This document shows, one piece after another, positions 12,471 to 25,075 of a stretch of 64,000 nt of DNA; within the stretch, counting starts at the first letter, position 1; each line of letters begins with the position of its first letter. The notes beneath the pieces are model-generated. The model did not search any database and had not been told where the DNA came from. It saw only the letters and a list, made by a program, of their open reading frames with translations. The DNA comes from Chrysomallon squamiferum (lineage: Eukaryota; Mollusca; Gastropoda; Neomphalida; Peltospiridae). The position numbers were made by a program, and so were the translations under genes. Where the stretch lies: contig CM022670.1 in assembly GCA_012295275.1 (NCBI GenBank), positions 37,631,751-37,695,750 of the forward strand, given 5' to 3'.

Positions 12471-13907
12471 TACTCTCCCAAAAAAGAAACGCAAAAGTTG
12501 ATTTTATTGACACTGGGAATATCCATCTAATGGATCAACAGAAAGCAGCAGAATGTTCACATTTTACACAAACTTTCGCAATTCATTAATATTGATGGTA
12601 TTACATTGAAAAGGTTAAAGTTCAAGGTTATAACAGTATAATATCAATACCTTTTGTGCCCGCCATGGGAGTCCCGAACTGTCTGACATCTCCTTCCCAT
12701 GGCAGTAATGACACTACGAATTACACCTTGTGGAATGATGACCCACTGTGTAGTAATAATGCCAACTGAGCACGATTCTGTGGCTGTGGTTGATGCTGCC
12801 TCAGTCGTCTATCCAACTCGTCCCATAAATGCTCTATAGGGTTCAAATACGGAGATTTAGAGGGCCATGGCAGGACTTGAATGTTATTGTTGTGTAGGTA
12901 CGCTGTTGTGAATCTGGCTGTATGTGGTCTCGCATTGTCGTGCTAGAATACAGCGTTACCATTATTCATAATTGGAGCGACATGTGGCTGCAAAATTCCA
13001 TCTCGGTACCTCTGTGCCGTTAAGTTGCCTTGGATGTGAACCAAGTTGGTCCTGCCGTTGTATGAGATTGCTGCTCACACCATCACACTACCACCGCCAA
13101 ATCTGTCCGTTTCCTGTATGCAGTTTGCAGCAAAACGTTCACCACGACGTCTGTAAACTCGACATCTTCCATCAGCTCGACGAAGCAGAAATCGAGCCTC
13201 ATCACTAAACCAGACAATTCTCCATCGTAACTGACACCACTGACGTCGTAGTCGACGATGTTGTTGAGTCAAAACCACTCTTCTTACAAGCCGTCTGGCT
13301 CGAATACCTGCCTCGCGTAAACGATTGCGCACTGTCTGAGCCGATATTCTACGCAGAGCTGCTATTGCTGAAGCAGTAGAGGTAGCCGTGGTGGTTCTCG
13401 CCCGTGGATGAAGTACCCTGGGCCCTGGTGGTTTACACGTGGTCTACGTGATCTGGGACGGTCACGTGTTGTTTGGTGTTGCTGGAACCGATACCACAAT
13501 CTCAAGATGGTGCTTGGGGATACATGGCCGAGAAGGATTCGGCAGCTCGTTAACGGCCGATGGCGTTGTTTCGTTGCGGTTCACTCAGTCGTGGCCTTTG
13601 TTTGATGTTGGGTCAGAACAAAAATAACGAACAGAAGTTTTCGAAAACCTTGCATTTTTTTAACCCTCGTATTCAAGTTTCTTGTTACTCACATGCACAT
13701 GCACTGGTAACGTGGTTTGCATGCGGGGACGTTTTGGCTAATAAACACGATCATAGCCTTTATTTTGTGTTACCTGCTTTTTGGCGACTGTAACAAAAGC
13801 TATACGTTTAAATCACCAAATGTCATTATATTCATAGTTTGATATGTGTCAGTTTACAATAGTTATCTAACAAATCAACCATTTTGCGTTTCTTTTTTGG
13901 GAGAGTA
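12471..13907 (-). mobile_element. Tc1-type (DD34E) DNA transposon, inactive copy
   Basis: About 1.44 kb. The ends are identical over about 31 bp in inverted orientation (12466-12496 and 13882-13912), with the core CTCTCCCAAAAAAGAAACGC. A TA lies at each edge (12469-12470 and 13908-13909), the target duplication expected of Tc1/mariner. The interior carries a decayed minus-strand transposase. The intact ends next to a broken ORF suggest an insertion that can only have moved, or could only move, with transposase supplied in trans. It sits between the DED gene and SASS6 and does not interrupt either coding region. Confidence 0.93.
12644..13604 (-). pseudogene. Tc1 transposase pseudogene
   Basis: Conceptual minus-strand translation recovers LSEPQRNNAIGR, a helix-turn-helix block VSPSTILRLWYRFQQH, then RISAQTVRNRLREAGIRARR, VWFSDEARF (first catalytic Asp), HDNARPHTAR (second Asp), SPYLNPIEHLWDELDRR (Glu) and a GGHKRY end. 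Exactly 34 residues separate the second Asp from the Glu, so the class is DD34E. Lesions seen: TAA at 13550-13552; TGA replacing a conserved Trp at 13075-13077; TAG replacing a conserved Gln at 12943-12945; and frame changes after the helix-turn-helix, upstream of RISAQTV, and near 12720-12745. It cannot encode a full transposase. Confidence 0.92.
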
Positions 13908-13912
13908 TATTT

Positions 13913-14402
13913 GGTGATTAACTATAAAATATTTGACATTTTCTCCCGCTCACTTTAGAGAATTAAAATAACAAAATGTGGTTATTTAAACAATGTATCT
14001 GGTATGAAGCAGACATCAGATTTTTTTTTCTTTATTTTATTTCAGTTATATTTCTTCGTTTAAAATGAAAATTGGGCTGTTTCGTTTCGTATTTATTCTT
14101 CATGATGAATTTGTATCATAAAGCGGGTGAATCAAACATGTCTGGGCACAGAAAAATTATAGTAAACATGATTTCCCGTTATTAATGACTGCCATTGAGG
14201 CAGTTGTCGATCAGATCTTATGTGTTTTTTATTTTAAGCATTATTATTTTAAAATTATAACTTTTTTAATGTGTGATAAATTAAATGTTGATAAGTTGAT
14301 CAGTTTATAACTGATCATCTTTTACCATGAATTAAAACTACTTAATTAGCATCAAGTTTTGGTGATATTTATCGCCAAAAGCATTACATGACTGTGTTTC
14401 AG
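13913..14402. other. SASS6 upstream region with probable 5'-UTR splice acceptor
   Basis: A+T-rich sequence between the transposon and SASS6. It ends in gtgtttcag (14394-14402), a good 3' splice site 12 nt before the SASS6 ATG, implying a non-coding first exon that was not located. An in-frame TAA immediately after the acceptor (14403-14405) confirms the ATG. Confidence 0.5.
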
Positions 14403-14414
14403 TAAACAGATAGT

Positions 14415-14983
14415 ATGGCAGATGAATTATTTGCAAAACGGCTCCCTCTCCTCTTTAAATCGAATGACAGAGAAGACAGGTTTGTAGACATTTGTAATTT
14501 TAAAAAGTTTAATTTCTAAAGAGTATGTTTAAGAATGTATCATTCATCCGGAAACATCGTTGTACTGATACCCTTACAAGTATTTTGCTAATGTTGAGAA
14601 ACATAGTTTTATAAACAGAGAAGGAAGGAACAACATAATAAAGATGAATAAATAATGTTCAATAATTTAATTAAAATATCGCAGTTTAATAATATTAATA
14701 ATAAGAATAATCCACTATATACGGTTAAACATTTTTCTAGAATAACTTCACGTCCAAAGGTTTTTTGATACCTGGCAGATTAATCTTACAGTGCATATAG
14801 GAAGTTTTTTAGTGATCAAAATTTAAACTGTCTGTACATTAGTCTTTTGTGACTTTATTTTAATATAATTTTTATTTTGAAGACGGGGATCTGTTTATCT
14901 TCGGATGGAAATTCAAACAGTGTCAGCACCCCTTCAAAGAAAAGTTAGTGGGTTTTTTTTATTATTATTTTATTAAGTTAATG

Positions 14984-15018
<35 letters not shown>

Positions 15019-15659
15019 TTTTTTACTCACTGACAGTTTGTTATAATCTTGTTTCAGTTTGCATGTATATAATTTTATAACTTTTCTTTTCTCCAAGATA
15101 CTGTGAAGATATGTAGATGCATAATTATAAGCATCTAGTTATTTTTTTTTCATAAATATATTGTATATTTCATGCAGTTTTGTTTTTTATTACATTTTTC
15201 TTAAATTTTTGTTTTGTTTTGTTCTTAACTTCATTTATTTTATTTTATTTTATTATATTTATTTATTTATTTGTTGAGATTTTCTTTTTTCTTTTATTCT
15301 TTTGTTAATAAGTTCTTAATTTTAATTTAGACAAAGAGTAATTAATAAACATCTCCGTAAGTAAAAAAAAATAATAATTAAAAAAATTAAAGTAATTGAA
15401 AATAGTATGAAATTTGTAAATAGATTTATGCCAAACATTAAGTATTTAACATATCATCATCCATGTCTCTCCTTAATTATTAGATTGGATATATATATTT
15501 TATATGATTGTTCTTTTTTTTTTCTCTTCAGGAACTGGTTGTACGATTAACAGATGAAAAGGATTTATTTTTCCTCTACAGCCTTAGACTTGGAGAAGAG
15601 GATTTTCAGACGTCAGTAACAATCAAATGTGATTTTAATGCTTAAATGGATTATATTAC

Positions 15660-15732
<73 letters not shown>

Positions 15733-18700
15733 TTAAACCATTGCAGTACATTGTTCAAGACTTTTTTGGTAATTTAAAAATCTGTGTAGTAATAATATAT
15801 TTAAGATGAATGCAAGTTAAAAAATATAAATGTTGTAATGAGATTAATCAGTGGATATTACTTTTTCTTTTTTCTTTGAAAAAAGCACAAAACCCCAACA
15901 ATCTGTGTTTTACGTTAATATGTTTTAAATGTTTATTTATTATTATTGATATATTTTTCACAGACTCAAACTGCAGCAGGGTTTGTTGGTGGACTTTGGT
16001 GCATTTCCGCAAAAGTTCATTGATCTGCTTGAATTATGTTTGAAGGAGGAACACAAAGACAACCCAAAGTAAGCAGTATTAAAATACTGTCTTTATAAAA
16101 CTCCTTTATGAGTGTTTGTAAAAACGAATTAATCTTCTTTGTTTCCATATTACATATACACATTCACACATACACAAATGATAACTTTTTTTTTCACTAA
16201 AAATGTTTTATCCTGAATAAGCAAAATTTCTAAAAGAAATAAAAAAGCAGATTTCAACTTTCCATTTTGATTATCTACTATAATTTAGTATTTTTATTAA
16301 GTAGTCCATTACAATTACATTTGGTACAAAACCTGTACAGCTCAAAGTGTCTTTAATTCTTGCTGTTTACAAAAGATCACAAAAACTCAATTTTATGCTT
16401 TTCCAAGAGATTGTTTTATTTTATTTCATCTACCAATCTTTGCTAAAGATAAAGTTTAATAATATAATAACACATTCATGACATTTTCAATTGTTACATA
16501 AATAGGAAAAATGAAAAAAAAAGAAAAAGAATAATAATAATAAAAAAAAAAAAAAAAGGGAAAACATCTACACATACAGTCATTTAATAATGAAATCTAA
16601 GTGAATTTAAAATGATTCATCTCTTTGTAGATTTATTCTTCATCTCGTATCACAGAGTTCCCTGGCAGGTGAAAAGTCATCTGCAGTTTTAAATGTAATT
16701 GAAACCAATCCGTTCAAACATCTCACCCATCTGTCGCTCAAGTTTGTTCCTGGCAGTGATGCAGATATTAAAAAATATTTAGCCGACTGTCTGAAGCAGC
16801 TCAAGGTATTCATCAGTAATTCTAAAAACTTTAATAAATATTTGTTGATGAAAGGATATAATTATGAGGTAATGAAAATCATAAGCCAGTAATATGATAC
16901 AGAAAATAAATTAGTCAGCCTTAAAGAGGATGCCTAAGATTGAAGTTTTTTCAGTAAATAAAAACATCTTTTTTTTTTTTTTTTTTTTCCTTTTAATTTT
17001 GTAACATCTAACAAATAATGTTCTGTTTCTGTCTTTGTTAAACCAGTTCAAATATAAAACAAAAGATGCATTTTGGATAGGATGGATATATGTTTGGAGA
17101 TAATAAATAAAGAGGAAATGTTGTTTTATTACAGTTCAAGAAAGAATGTTTAGAAACTGTAATCTTTTACTTGCAGGAAACAAACATGCTCTTACAACAA
17201 AGGTTGGAGCATACTAACACAGATCTAAGTCAGAAGCTGCAGTATGCACAAGAGGTAAAAAGGCACCAATACACACAGAATATAGATAAAGTTACAAGCC
17301 AGATTAATAAATGATAGTCTTTGTTCAACTGATGTGTTATCCCTAACAAAAAAAAAAAAAAAAAAAATCCATAAATTAAATATGCAGCTTTAGCTTTTAA
17401 TTTTTTTTTTTACTTCCTTATGTATTTTAAAAAATAGTTTTAAAAAACAATAACATACATCAAAAAAACACCAATTAAAAGTAATATTAGTTACTGAATT
17501 TTAGCTGATCTAATTTTTGAATTATTATAATTGCATATACATATATTTCTTTTTTCTCACAGACATTGGCTGCAAAGACAGCAGAGTTGGAAAATCTGAA
17601 ATCAGAATGGACTTCTCGTATATCAGAAATCTGTTCTCGACACAAAGAGGAGATAACTGCAGAGAAACAAAGGTCCTTGCAGGTCAGTCATTTGTACATC
17701 TGTGAAATGACAGTCCTAAGTTCTGGGCTTTTTAAAATAATATATATATATAATCAAGATAATGGGGAAAATTAATACTAGTATCAATAATACAGATAAA
17801 TGTTATTAGATATCTTTTGTAATTTGATATATGGTTAGAAATTGTTTGTTGGGAAAATGTAACTTGATTTCTTTAATGTTTTCTAAAAACAACTTTATTC
17901 ATGTGTTATATGTTTTAGATGCAAGAAAGTATGCAGGAAAGATACGAAAGGGAGAAGAGAGAAATGGAGCAGACTCACTCAAAATTAGTTCGACAACTGG
18001 AATCAAGAATCCATGACTTGGACAGAAGCAATAAGGTTTGTTAATAACCATTTTTCAAAATTACAAAGCTAGGGTTTTTTTTAACTCTTTTATTTATTTC
18101 TATATACAGATATCAGTGACATTTTTTTTTTTTTTTTAAACCATTTTATTCCTTTCTTTTGTACAGGACATGATGGATAAAAATTACAAAGCGGAATCCT
18201 CTGTGCGTGAACTGAAGTCAAAGCTGTCTGGCCTGGAAGAGGAACATATGCGAATGAAACAAGACATTCAGACTCTGAGAAAACAGAACGGTGCTCTTGA
18301 CAGTGAATACCACGAGCAGGAGAAGCTGATTAATCAACTTCGGACTCGGATAGCAGTCCTCGAGCAGGAGGTCAAAGACAAGGAGCAGGTTCTCTTGAAG
18401 TCGTCTGATCTCTTACATGCTGAGCAAGATCAGAAGGTTAGATATACCAGTTATAATTTATTTTTATTGTTACTATCATGATGTTTATTTTGTTGTGTAA
18501 CTTCTTTTTAGTAGCAGTATTATATTTTTTGTTATTCTTATAAAATATTAAACCATTTTACTGTGTAATTTACCGGGTGTAGTAGATAAATATATTGAGA
18601 CAGTAATATAGATAGGCCCATATATGTTATTGTTTAATAAAATGACACGTGATCTGTTTTACATCAAATGGGCCCCTAAGATAACAGTGTTAAAAATCTT

Positions 18701-21700
18701 TAAAACAAATTTTTAAAAATGTTAAAAAACACAGTTAAAAAGAGGTTTGAACTCATGCAGTTTATTTCACTGAAACATATCATTTGTAGTTTATTTATTT
18801 ATTTATTTATTTTTAAATTATGGTTAAACATAATTTACTGTTAGCCAGTATCTCAGTTATTAGTTCATACCTTTATTATAAATATAGTTTAAGTAATATT
18901 TAATTTATGTAACACATACTGAAAGGCTATATTTTTAAATTAAATCTCATCTTTTTTCAGAACAAATATAAAGAAGATTTAGACAGAAAGAATAAAGATG
19001 TTGCCAAACTGGAAACCAAAGTGAAGGCTATGTCTGAGGAATTGGTTAAAGGAAATGAAATAATAAAAAAGCTTCAAGGAGAAATAAAAAATTATCATGC
19101 AAAGGTTTGTCAAAATAAAATTTGAAGTTACGTTTTAAGAATAATGAATTTAAATATGAACTGGTTATAAACCTAATTTTTTAAATTTCATATATTTTAT
19201 TCTTCATAAATGGAACACATTTTGGAAAGTAATTCAAAATCACTGCATTATCTTCTCTTACATATATTTTATAATGGCACATTCAGGATTGTTATGTGGT
19301 TAATATATATTTTAAAGAAGAAAAAAAGATATATTGTTTGAAAAATGTGAGAGAAGCACTACTTGTATTCAAGCAAAAGTTTAAAACTGCAGTTCATAAA
19401 ACTGATAATAATCTTAAGAGTTGATTTTCAGGAAATTCATTACATAGTTTTTCTCAAATGTTTAATTTAAAACATGTTTGTTTAAGGTCAAATTGAGGAA
19501 TCAGATTGCAACAGAACAAGAAAAACTACTAAGTGAAAAGGATAAAGAGTTGGAGAAGCTTCGACAAGAATTGGCAACACTTAAAGATAATTACAGGCAG
19601 AAAGAAGATGAAGTAAGTAGTCATGACAGTTTATTCAGTTTTCTCTGTTACCCCAGAGTTCTCATTGTCTAGTAGTCTGTTGACTGAGTGAAATAACCAG
19701 TATTAGGACTTCATTACAGACATAACTACATGAATAATATTTAACATGAACTCACAGGCATAGAGTTAAATATTTAAAAATTAAGTATGTCAAAGTCTAA
19801 GAAAGCTACCATTTTTTTTACCTATTTTATTCATAGAAATGTTTACTAAGGTTATGTATTCTAATATTTTATCATCAGCAAACAATGGCATCTAAAAAAT
19901 ACCTAATAATAATTATTAATAATAGTATTTTTATTTTACCACTCTTAACTGACTGAAAACAAAAGGATGGACATTGACCAAAAACACATTAAATTATATT
20001 TTTCAGAATAGAAGATTATCTGAGAACTTAGAAAGCACAACAAATAAACTGGAAGAATGTCGCCAGTTACTCAAGACAAATGAAAATGGTAATTAGCATA
20101 AAAATATACTGATGAATTCAACATGTACACTCATATATGCATAGACCAAGTCTATAGATAGAAATAGAGACTATGTTGTGTTGAACATACTACAAAACAG
20201 CAGATATATAAATAAATAAACAGATGATTATTCCTGATTTTATTTTTTAAGTTAATACACCTAAAGTAGGAAATCAGTAAGTGTATTAAATTAATATTTA
20301 AAGTTGTTCAAAAACATAATCAGTATAGCAAGTTTATTTTAGATTCTAATCATTGTTAAATTTTCTTATGTTTGTAGTGATTCAGTGGCTGAACAAGCAG
20401 ATAAATGAACAGCAGTTGTCTCAACAAAGACTGGGAACATTTGAAATGCCTTCAGCAGTTTCCAACATCAGACCAACTTCAGCTGGCATGGTGAATAAAG
20501 CTTTACTGTTGTAACAATGAGAAACTTTCAATGAGTGAAATAAACTCCATTTTAAACTGTTATGTGATGATTTGACCTTTTGGTAAACATGACTTTGGGG
20601 AAATACCAGCTTTAGATGAATTGTCAAAGAAACCTGGAAATAAGTTCAAACAAAATTAAGATGTCACTGATGAGTGTTCTCTGTTTATCTGCAGGTTTCT
20701 ACTGTTTTAATCTGCCTAATAATGGTTTAAAAATTGTTTGTTTTGCAATTAATGAGCTGTTACACCAATTCATCTTTTAAATAGACCAGCATGTTTGCAC
20801 CATTATTCTGCAACCATTTTTGCCTCATTGTTGGTTTATTCCATCATACAAGGTATCATTCCTGTGTGACAATTGTGAGAGGTACCTTGTAATGGAACTG
20901 TCTGATGATACCAGGCATTGATACTGAAATGAAACTAATTCAGCCGTTTATAAAGTTTAGATAAGACAACAGGTCTAATGTATGTTGTTGATCTTTCCAT
21001 TTACTACTTTTGTTTCATCTTTCAGGAGGCCAGGGGAAGGGAAAAAATAAAAAATTAGCCTTTTTTCATACTGCGTGGTTATGCTGCAGTACCTGAAATT
21101 GTGTATGCAGCTGTTTTATGGGGTAAAAACATAGGGTGAATTCTTCTAATATGTTCAGCCAATTTTTTAGGAAGAACTCTCATCACTGTGATACACTTTT
21201 GAATACATTTTACCTTGGATATTTTTGATATATTTTGTTACAGCACAACTTCAGTACATCGAGTTATGGTTCTGCTGTACACCCTTCAAACCAGCACCTG
21301 CCTAATCCAGCAGTAGCTGTTCCTCGACCATACCCAAATCCTCATCGTCCACCACAGGTTGGTTATTGTTTTATGTAAAATATTCTCACATTCACTATAA
21401 TACACACCTCACACAGTTTATTTTTCTTCGGATTTTAACATAAATATTTTAGAACTTTTTAATGTAAGAATGATTGCTACGTATAATGATAAAGGTTTTG
21501 TTATCAGCATTGTTTAATCACACAAAAAAAAGAAAAGATCATGACTCTTTATCATTTCATGAATTATTAATTAATAAATGTTATTTTTCAAACAGGTGCA
21601 ATATAATCCAGGTAACCAAAGAAAAACAAACTTGCCTGTGCCAGTCAACAGGGTGGGCCCCCCTCCACCTATTCCAGAGGAAATAAGACCAACAAGTAAC

Positions 21701-22380
21701 CATAGTAACCATTCTTCACCAGCATCAACACATTCAGCAGACAAAGAAAAGTAAATCTGTTTAAATATTAATCATCATCCATATCTCTTTTTTTTTTTTT
21801 TTATCTTCTGTCATTATTTTCATATTCTGTTATAATGGTTGTCATGCATCATATCCAGGTCACTACAATATATATATTTCTTTTTCTAATAGTATTAGTA
21901 TTTGTATTTTAATATAAGAATCAAATGTTTGAAATGATTAGTACCAGATATACATAATAAATTAAATACTGATAGGGTTCTGTTGTCTTTTTGATAACTA
22001 AAGCAGTTGTGTTTGTGTCCTGTGTTTAGATTTTGTTAGTGTTGGGGGGGTATAGTTTTGGCAGTGGTGTTGGAGGGTATGGGGGATAAATAATCTTTTG
22101 AACTAATTGCAAAAGCTGCTAAAATAACTATAGTAATTTAAACTGGGATCAGAGGATTTGTAAAAATTTTAAATTCAACTTTATTTTCTAAATTGATATT
22201 GTTGCAAAAATTGTAATAATTTGCTTGTTTGTTGTTGTTGTTGGGTTTTTTTGTTGTTTTTTTTAAATTTTGTTTCCAAATTTCAGTGATCCTCCTCCTC
22301 TGGATCCAAAGTATTTTCAGAAACGTGAAGACGCCATTCCTGTTCGCGGTTTGCTGAACAGGAGTAACTCCCCACCATGA
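14415..22380 (+). CDS. SASS6: Spindle assembly abnormal protein 6 (SAS-6), 16 coding exons
   Basis: Core centriole cartwheel protein: N-terminal heads dimerise into a nine-fold ring and coiled-coil tails form the spokes. Exons: 14415-14479, 14883-14943, 15532-15611, 15964-16068, 16631-16805, 17177-17254, 17563-17682, 17919-18035, 18167-18436, 18961-19104, 19487-19612, 20007-20088, 20378-20490, 21244-21357, 21596-21750, 22287-22380. Phases agree throughout, giving 632 aa as read. The head spans residues 1-162 and includes [15 protein letters not shown] and [18 protein letters not shown]132 aligns with the head-to-head contact Phe of other SAS-6 proteins. Heptad-rich coiled coil runs about 163-510, with [12 protein letters not shown] and [13 protein letters not shown] typical of the family. 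A Pro/Asn/Ser-rich tail follows, with [14 protein letters not shown] near the end. The reading frame then stops early: the family's final block lies downstream in another frame (see 22381-22508). Confidence 0.95.
15661..15732. repeat. (ATT)n microsatellite in SASS6 intron 3
   Basis: 24 consecutive ATT units, 50 bp after the exon 3 donor. Confidence 0.95.
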
Positions 22381-22508
22381 CCTCTGTCCCCCAGACAGCA
22401 GCGCCCACCAGCAGTTCTACCAGAATGAGTCAGCAGATGATTGTTCCACGACCCTCACATCCTCCTCTTGCATCAGCCTATTTCCCTGCTCAGAGTAAAG
22501 CTACATGA
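22381..22508 (+). other. SASS6: Out-of-frame conserved C-terminal tail of SASS6
   Basis: Directly after the TGA at 22378-22380 an open frame shifted relative to the exon (41 codons from 22383, stop TGA 22506-22508) ends HPPLASAYFPAQSKAT. This matches the conserved C-terminus of animal SAS-6, which carries an SAYFP block close to the end. The shift is explained by one missing C in the run at 22370-22373. With one more C the exon reads through without a stop to 22508 and the protein would be about 674 aa, near the usual length. Confidence 0.8.
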
Positions 22509-22532
22509 GGAAAAAAAACAATGAAATTAGTA

Positions 22533-22538
22533 AATAAA
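22533..22538 (+). terminator. SASS6: Candidate SASS6 poly(A) signal AATAAA
   Basis: AATAAA 25 nt after the extended-frame stop. Another occurs near 22740. Usage is inferred. Confidence 0.4.
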
Positions 22539-24182
22539 ACAATCTCATGAATATGCAATATGGTTTCACAAGACAGTTTATTTTTTCTGTGTGAGTTTGC
22601 ATGCTGCTATGGGTTGGAGGTGTGGCTGTTGAGTTACATTTCACTAATTTTATACCAGTCTGGAACTGGATATTTCTCTGTATTTCTCTCATCTGTTCTT
22701 TTCTAACCATCTCTTTAAATCTTTCTGTTTTAGTCATTGAAATAAATGAAACAAAAAACAAGGACTTCAGGGTCAGTTCAAACAATTGTTAATAATATGT
22801 GTTCACTAAACGTTCTGATGGTTACTTGTTTTTAGACTTGAATCATGAGAAAATCTTTTAAGTGTGAATTGCAGTGTTGTGTCTAACACTACATTTTGTC
22901 CACTTCTTGGCATTAGTAACAATGAATTGGATGCAAAACAACATTATTAAACATACCTAACTATTCAAGGATCATAATCTTATTCAGAGAAATTACCATA
23001 GTTGTGACATACATCTAGTGGGAGTCTTTTATTAACGCTGAAACCGTAAAGTATAATTCTTGACAGTTAAAACTAATACATAACTGTACTAAAGAAAATG
23101 ACTTTACAGATGAAAACAGGGCCCAAATATTTTATGCTCATGAAAAATGAAATTCATAAATGTGACTCATGTTAGGATTAAATTGAAAAGCATGCAGAAT
23201 ATGATTTAGTATTGTAGATAAAATATTGATACTAGTCACATTAACAACTTGTTTCCATCCATATGATACAGTTTTAGGCAGCTTTTGAGTATATAACATT
23301 TCTACAAGTATCATAATATGATCTCCTTTTTTTTTTTTTTTTTATGAAGTATTGAATTTACATTTATTGATAAATGAAAACAGTATCTCATATCAAATTA
23401 ATTAAATAAACAAAATAAACGTTTTTTTCTAAACATTTACTGAAAATATGTATTTAAATATGTAAGTGACTTCAAATGGCTACCAGATTTGATATTCACA
23501 GAATTTGAACTAACTGGGAATATCTTATTTTGTTTTTCGTTTAATCAGTGCTTGAATGAAATGGCTGATAGCTTTAAAATTAAAACAAGGTTAACTAAAC
23601 AAAGAATAAAATCTAGGAAGATACCAAAGTATTTGCGGGGGTGAAAAAGCATTGATGGGGTTTTATTTTTTTTATTTGAATATTTTTACTGATACCAATG
23701 GTGCCTCTGAGTTATCAGTTTCAGTGCATTGCCTTCCTGATATACCCTTGGTGTAATGATAGTAGTCTATCATCCTAACAACATGAAATGAAAAAATAGT
23801 ATTCAACTTTATTGTCATCTTTATAGTCAGAGATGGAATGTTGTTAAGCTTCTCATTCATAATTGTAAAATATTAAACATACTAAACTATTATATTGCAT
23901 TTGTTATTCTTTTGTTTCCTTTTTTTTTTTTTTTTAATATTTATATTTATTTATTTGTGTTTGTCAACCACCAAGCAGAATATTACAACATATGTGTCTT
24001 TTCTGAATACTAATGAAATCACTTGTAAACTTAAGTCTGAGGAGTTTTATGTTATAATAGAGTACTGTATTTTAATAATAATAATAATACCACTAAAACA
24101 TTAATAATAAATATTAAACTAATGTGATAAATTTAAACTGCAGCTTTGTATCAAAGATTATATTGAATCAATAAAATTTATT

Positions 24183-24227
<45 letters not shown>

Positions 24228-24591
24228 TCAAAAGTTAAAATGTTTTTTTCTATTTATTTTTGACTGGTATGACCGCCATTCATTCTTCGTTATAATCGTA
24301 AATTACACATGTTCAAAATTTGACGTTTTTTTATTATTTAATAGTAGTGTGTAACCAGTAAAAAATGTCGTAAACCTCATTTTAAAAAATTTACATTATA
24401 TTTTATTTCTTAATAATATTATTCGTTTAGTTTTGTTTAAAATGTTAATTTAAAACGAGTAAAAGAGCGAATGGAACTTTTTAATGTGCTTCGATTACCG
24501 GGTTTACGACAACCGTTAATTGGTCGTTGGTACTTTCATTTTGCTTTCAGTGTTTTTCTTTCTGTCATAATCTTAGATTGTCTTCAACAAG
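22539..24591. other. SASS6-EIPR1 intergenic region
   Basis: A+T-rich, with no extra exon recognised. It contains (TTTA)/(ATT)n at about 24178-24227. The last 350 bases are less extreme in composition and likely contain the EIPR1 promoter: accgccatt at 24272-24280 resembles an inverted YY1 core, and CpG-containing stretches occur at 24470-24530. Confidence 0.45.
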
Positions 24592-24998
24592 ATGGAAGAC
24601 GAAGCGCCTGTTATTTACGGTCTTGAGTTTCAGGTAACCCATTTAGCGAAATATACTGGATTAAATTAATCTGAATTTTGTTTCTGCGATCAATATGTAA
24701 GTTAAGTGACTGCCAATCAATCGATTCGATTCAGAATTATATAACATAGCTGATAATCATAATGTGCATGTTAAAATAAAGTATGTATATGTCAAACATA
24801 TAAAAAAAAAAATGTCTTAAGCAGAGCACGTAAATAAAATATACAGCATTTTTTTTTTAGGCACGTGCATTAACAGCACAGGCAGCAGACAGTGATCACA
24901 TCAGATTTCTTGTCGGAACACAATCACTGAGAGCTGAAAATCAAGTAAATAATAACATTTTTAATATTATCATTTTTTAAATTTAATTTATCCATGAA

Positions 24999-25075
<77 letters not shown>

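Noticed and set aside
12972-13793. Plus-strand open frames in the transposon
   Set aside because: The transposase homology, including the DDE motifs, is entirely on the minus strand; these are shadows.
22349-22394. Possible 46-bp intron that would bypass the SASS6 early stop
   Set aside because: Too short for a typical animal intron, and the resumed frame does not reach the conserved SAYFP tail; a one-base indel explains the data better.
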